64,000 nucleotides of DNA, from NCBI RefSeq assembly GCF_963678635.1, contig NC_087068.1:54654467-54718466 (forward strand), written 5' to 3'. Below the pieces are notes generated by a model. It searched no databases. It had not been told where the DNA came from and saw only the letters and a program-made list of their open reading frames with translations. A program made the position numbers and the translations under genes. Positions 62,217-64,000 of this stretch are shown in pieces. Origin of the DNA: Symsagittifera roscoffensis. Lineage: Eukaryota; Xenacoelomorpha; Acoela; Convolutidae. Positions within the stretch are counted from its first letter, which is position 1. Each line of letters opens with the position of its first letter.

Positions 62217-63872
62217 TCAGGTTCCTAGATGCCTTCGGATAGCAGTCGATAGGAAAGATGGCGTCCATCCCACTCCCATTCCACCCAAGATGGCATCTGA
62301 TCGTTCATACTGTGCCTTTGTGGCCAGCACGTCAGCTTGGAACTTGTCCAGCGACATCGTGTTTACGTCTTGCATCAGTTTCAACATCTTGCCTCCAGCC
62401 AACTCCCGGGCATCAAATAGATTCTTCAGATACACGTGTATCTCTTTAATTATTGCCGGCGCATGCTCGAACGCGTCCTCACCCAAGGTGCACAGCCTCG
62501 GTGACAAATACAACCATACGTTGTTGTGCGGCTTCGTACGCAAAGCCATTGCCATGAGGTCCTCCTCCGCTGACGTCATGTTCTTTCTGATCATCCTTCC
62601 CTGCTCATTCTCTGCATGATCCATCTGTCTGAACCAGAGATCATCAGCCACCTGTTGTACTAACAGATGATCGTCATCTACCCCTGGTCTTAACTTCAGT
62701 AATCTGGCGAAGTTGGACAGCTCCGACCCCAGAACTTCGTCTAGCACCAACCGAGTTGTGCTACAATCTCTGAGCCCCTGTATGGCATTCGAAATGTCAG
62801 CCCAAACGGCGGGAAGCTCAGATCGGGACGGATAGTAATTGTCCGGGTCCACTACTCTGTTTGGGGCAGGAATTATCACGTTGAATATCCCCTCTGCTAT
62901 CGTTGTGACCATTGTGTACACAAATTGAAGGGGTTCTGGCAACGCAGCGTAGCCTGGTGACAATACAAAGATCACCTTCACCACATTCATGGTGAAGCGT
63001 TGTCTTGCTGCTGCCTCTACCTCGGCCATCGCCGAGAGCAGTGTCATTATCGCCTCCCCTATAACCTCGTTACTCGGGATCGACCCATCCGTCAGATGTG
63101 ACAATAAGCCCCTGCTTTGCAGATGATCATTTGAGCCTGCAACCACTATTACCTGCGGCTCCATACTGACCACCCTTCGCACACTTATCATCATGCCGAT
63201 TGCTTGTCCCCAGTCCAATTTAGGTGCCGTCAAGAAAATCACATCAGGCCAGAAGAGAGAACGGGGCGTGTAGAGATAATCGGAGCCGGCCACAATCAGA
63301 TACTTGGCAGCCTTCATGTCCAAGGGATCATAAGCTGCAAAAAGGCCATCGCCTATCGGGGCCTTCAGGTTCCCATATCTCTTATCGTCTCCAACCACTG
63401 TTGTCGTTCGGGGGTAGTCCCTCGAATACTCGCCAGGCGTCTGACCGGGTGGTTTAGCGAATTGTCTGTACATCTTTTGATGTTTGTTATTGGGCTTGTT
63501 CTCCGTCTGGAATTTGCCCTTGCGAGCAGGTGGCGTCCTTTCCCGGGTCCTATCTCGAACATCGGTGAGCGACCGGGTGTTTAAGGGTCCAAAGGTATTG
63601 TCATGAGGCAATCCATTCAAGTCTACATGTCGGAGTGAGGTCGAGGAGCTGAATTTCTCCTGCTCTGCTAGCAGCCAATCCACGCCAGGTATCCGATAAA
63701 GTCGCGATACTGTGGGACTTTCTCCGCCAGTCATTCTCATTGCGTCCTCCCGACACGTCAAGGTATTCATGTTCAATTTCGCCGACATGTCCGTCTTATA
63801 TTGACCCCAATGACTAGGATCTGATCTATTCCAAAGCAGCCTGCTGCCTGATTCGATTCCCTCCGCTGGCAC
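62217..63872 (-). CDS. SGNH polyprotein linker and second SGNH-like domain (551 codons)
   Basis: The linker module has GVDWLLAE (63-70), GLPHDNTFGPLNTRSL (87-102) and DKRYG (163-167). The second SGNH-like domain follows: IVAGSDYLYTPRSLFW (block I position, Asp kept but no Ser), VVAGSNDHLQSRG (246-249, GSND), FVLSPGYAALPEPLQFVYTMV and VDDDHLLVQQVADDLWF (D399, H402). Asn/Asp and Asp/His motifs persist while the nucleophile is replaced, hence probably inactive or altered. W208 is the TGG codon that is a stop in the other copies. The frame ends at TGA in GT-stop-SRV near the internal deletion. The upstream part, presumably with SGNH domain 1, lies beyond the window. Confidence 0.76.
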   Translation of the reverse strand: MPAEGIESGSRLLWNRSDPSHWGQYKTDMSAKLNMNTLTCREDAMRMTGGESPTVSRLYRIPGVDWLLAEQEKFSSSTSLRHVDLNGLPHDNTFGPLNTRSLTDVRDRTRERTPPARKGKFQTENKPNNKHQKMYRQFAKPPGQTPGEYSRDYPRTTTVVGDDKRYGNLKAPIGDGLFAAYDPLDMKAAKYLIVAGSDYLYTPRSLFWPDVIFLTAPKLDWGQAIGMMISVRRVVSMEPQVIVVAGSNDHLQSRGLLSHLTDGSIPSNEVIGEAIMTLLSAMAEVEAAARQRFTMNVVKVIFVLSPGYAALPEPLQFVYTMVTTIAEGIFNVIIPAPNRVVDPDNYYPSRSELPAVWADISNAIQGLRDCSTTRLVLDEVLGSELSNFARLLKLRPGVDDDHLLVQQVADDLWFRQMDHAENEQGRMIRKNMTSAEEDLMAMALRTKPHNNVWLYLSPRLCTLGEDAFEHAPAIIKEIHVYLKNLFDARELAGGKMLKLMQDVNTMSLDKFQADVLATKAQYERSDAILGGMGVGWTPSFLSTAIRRHLGT

Positions 63873-64000
63873 GGTACTTGTAGACGGTCCTGCTGTCGAA
63901 GCAGGATTTGTCGTGCAGGCGAATCGTTCCTCCTAGACGCGGTCTGGGAGTTATTCCTGTTGTTCTGTTCCACCGATCTGCCGAGTCGGCTTCCAATCGA

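Larger units (their letters stand above)
58111..64000 (-). mobile_element. 3' end of a second SGNH-bearing LTR element
   Basis: The minus-strand element continues beyond the window. From its 3' end inwards: LTR 58,111-58,984, polypurine tract, about 750 bp untranslated, a C-terminal polyprotein ORF (59,742-62,180), and an ORF with linker and second SGNH-like domain (62,217-63,872). Coding similarity to the 22.8-kb element is clear but distant, so it is a different subfamily. About 2.8 kb equivalent to about 40,890-38,090 are missing. It is inserted in unit 3 of the array; its own gag-pol, if any, lies past 64,000. Confidence 0.78.

Overview
The window looks like nuclear DNA of a eukaryote, most likely an invertebrate animal. 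It is AT-rich and gene-poor, shows no operons or ribosome-binding sites, and is crowded with miniature inverted-repeat transposons (MITEs), fold-back elements, tandem duplications and LTR retroelements. The species cannot be fixed from the sequence. I see no convincing single-copy host gene, tRNA, rRNA or CRISPR array.

Layout. (1) 1-14,400 is AT-rich intergenic DNA built from decayed repeats: a 244-bp and an 864-bp tandem duplication, several MITEs with target duplications, hairpin elements with C/G runs, a 300-bp near-perfect palindrome and a fold-back element made of GAGCGGTTTT units. (2) 14,500-24,420 (+ strand) holds decayed copies of one large protein family (here the SGNH polyprotein family), with an internal 1.64-kb tandem duplication. 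(3) 19,708-34,356 and 57,318-58,110 form a tandem array with a unit of about 7.54 kb. Each unit has a TATA-bearing LTR-like segment, the 3' half of the SGNH polyprotein (+), AT-rich DNA, and a minus-strand gag-like remnant ending in a scrap of the same polyprotein. (4) 34,357-57,167 (- strand) is a 22.8-kb LTR retrotransposon inserted in array unit 2. In transcription order it has LTR, long leader with minisatellites, gag, protease, reverse transcriptase, RNase H, integrase, macro domain, a string of large ORFs (the SGNH polyprotein), polypurine tract and LTR. (5) 58,111-64,000 (- strand) is the 3' end of a second, related element with a clean LTR and long open frames but an internal deletion. 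It runs out of the window.

The most interesting object is the 22.8-kb element. A Ty3/gypsy-order gag-pol is followed, in the position where some retroelements carry env, by a macro (ADP-ribose-binding-like) domain and then about 2,950 codons of accessory protein. This comprises a small N-terminal module, a coiled coil, a complete SGNH hydrolase domain (GDS, GTND and DGIH blocks), a second SGNH-like domain that has lost its nucleophile, and a long, mostly helical and partly disordered region with conserved Cys motifs. Every copy of the polyprotein in the window is associated with LTR material. One independent remnant carries gag and SGNH sequence on the same strand, so I read the set as one retroelement lineage and not as a host gene with a chance insertion. 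The copy is no longer intact: protease DTG reads DTV, reverse transcriptase YVDD reads YVDN, and frames shift at several points. Many lesions look like G-to-A changes. Domain calls rest on motifs read by eye and no database search was possible.
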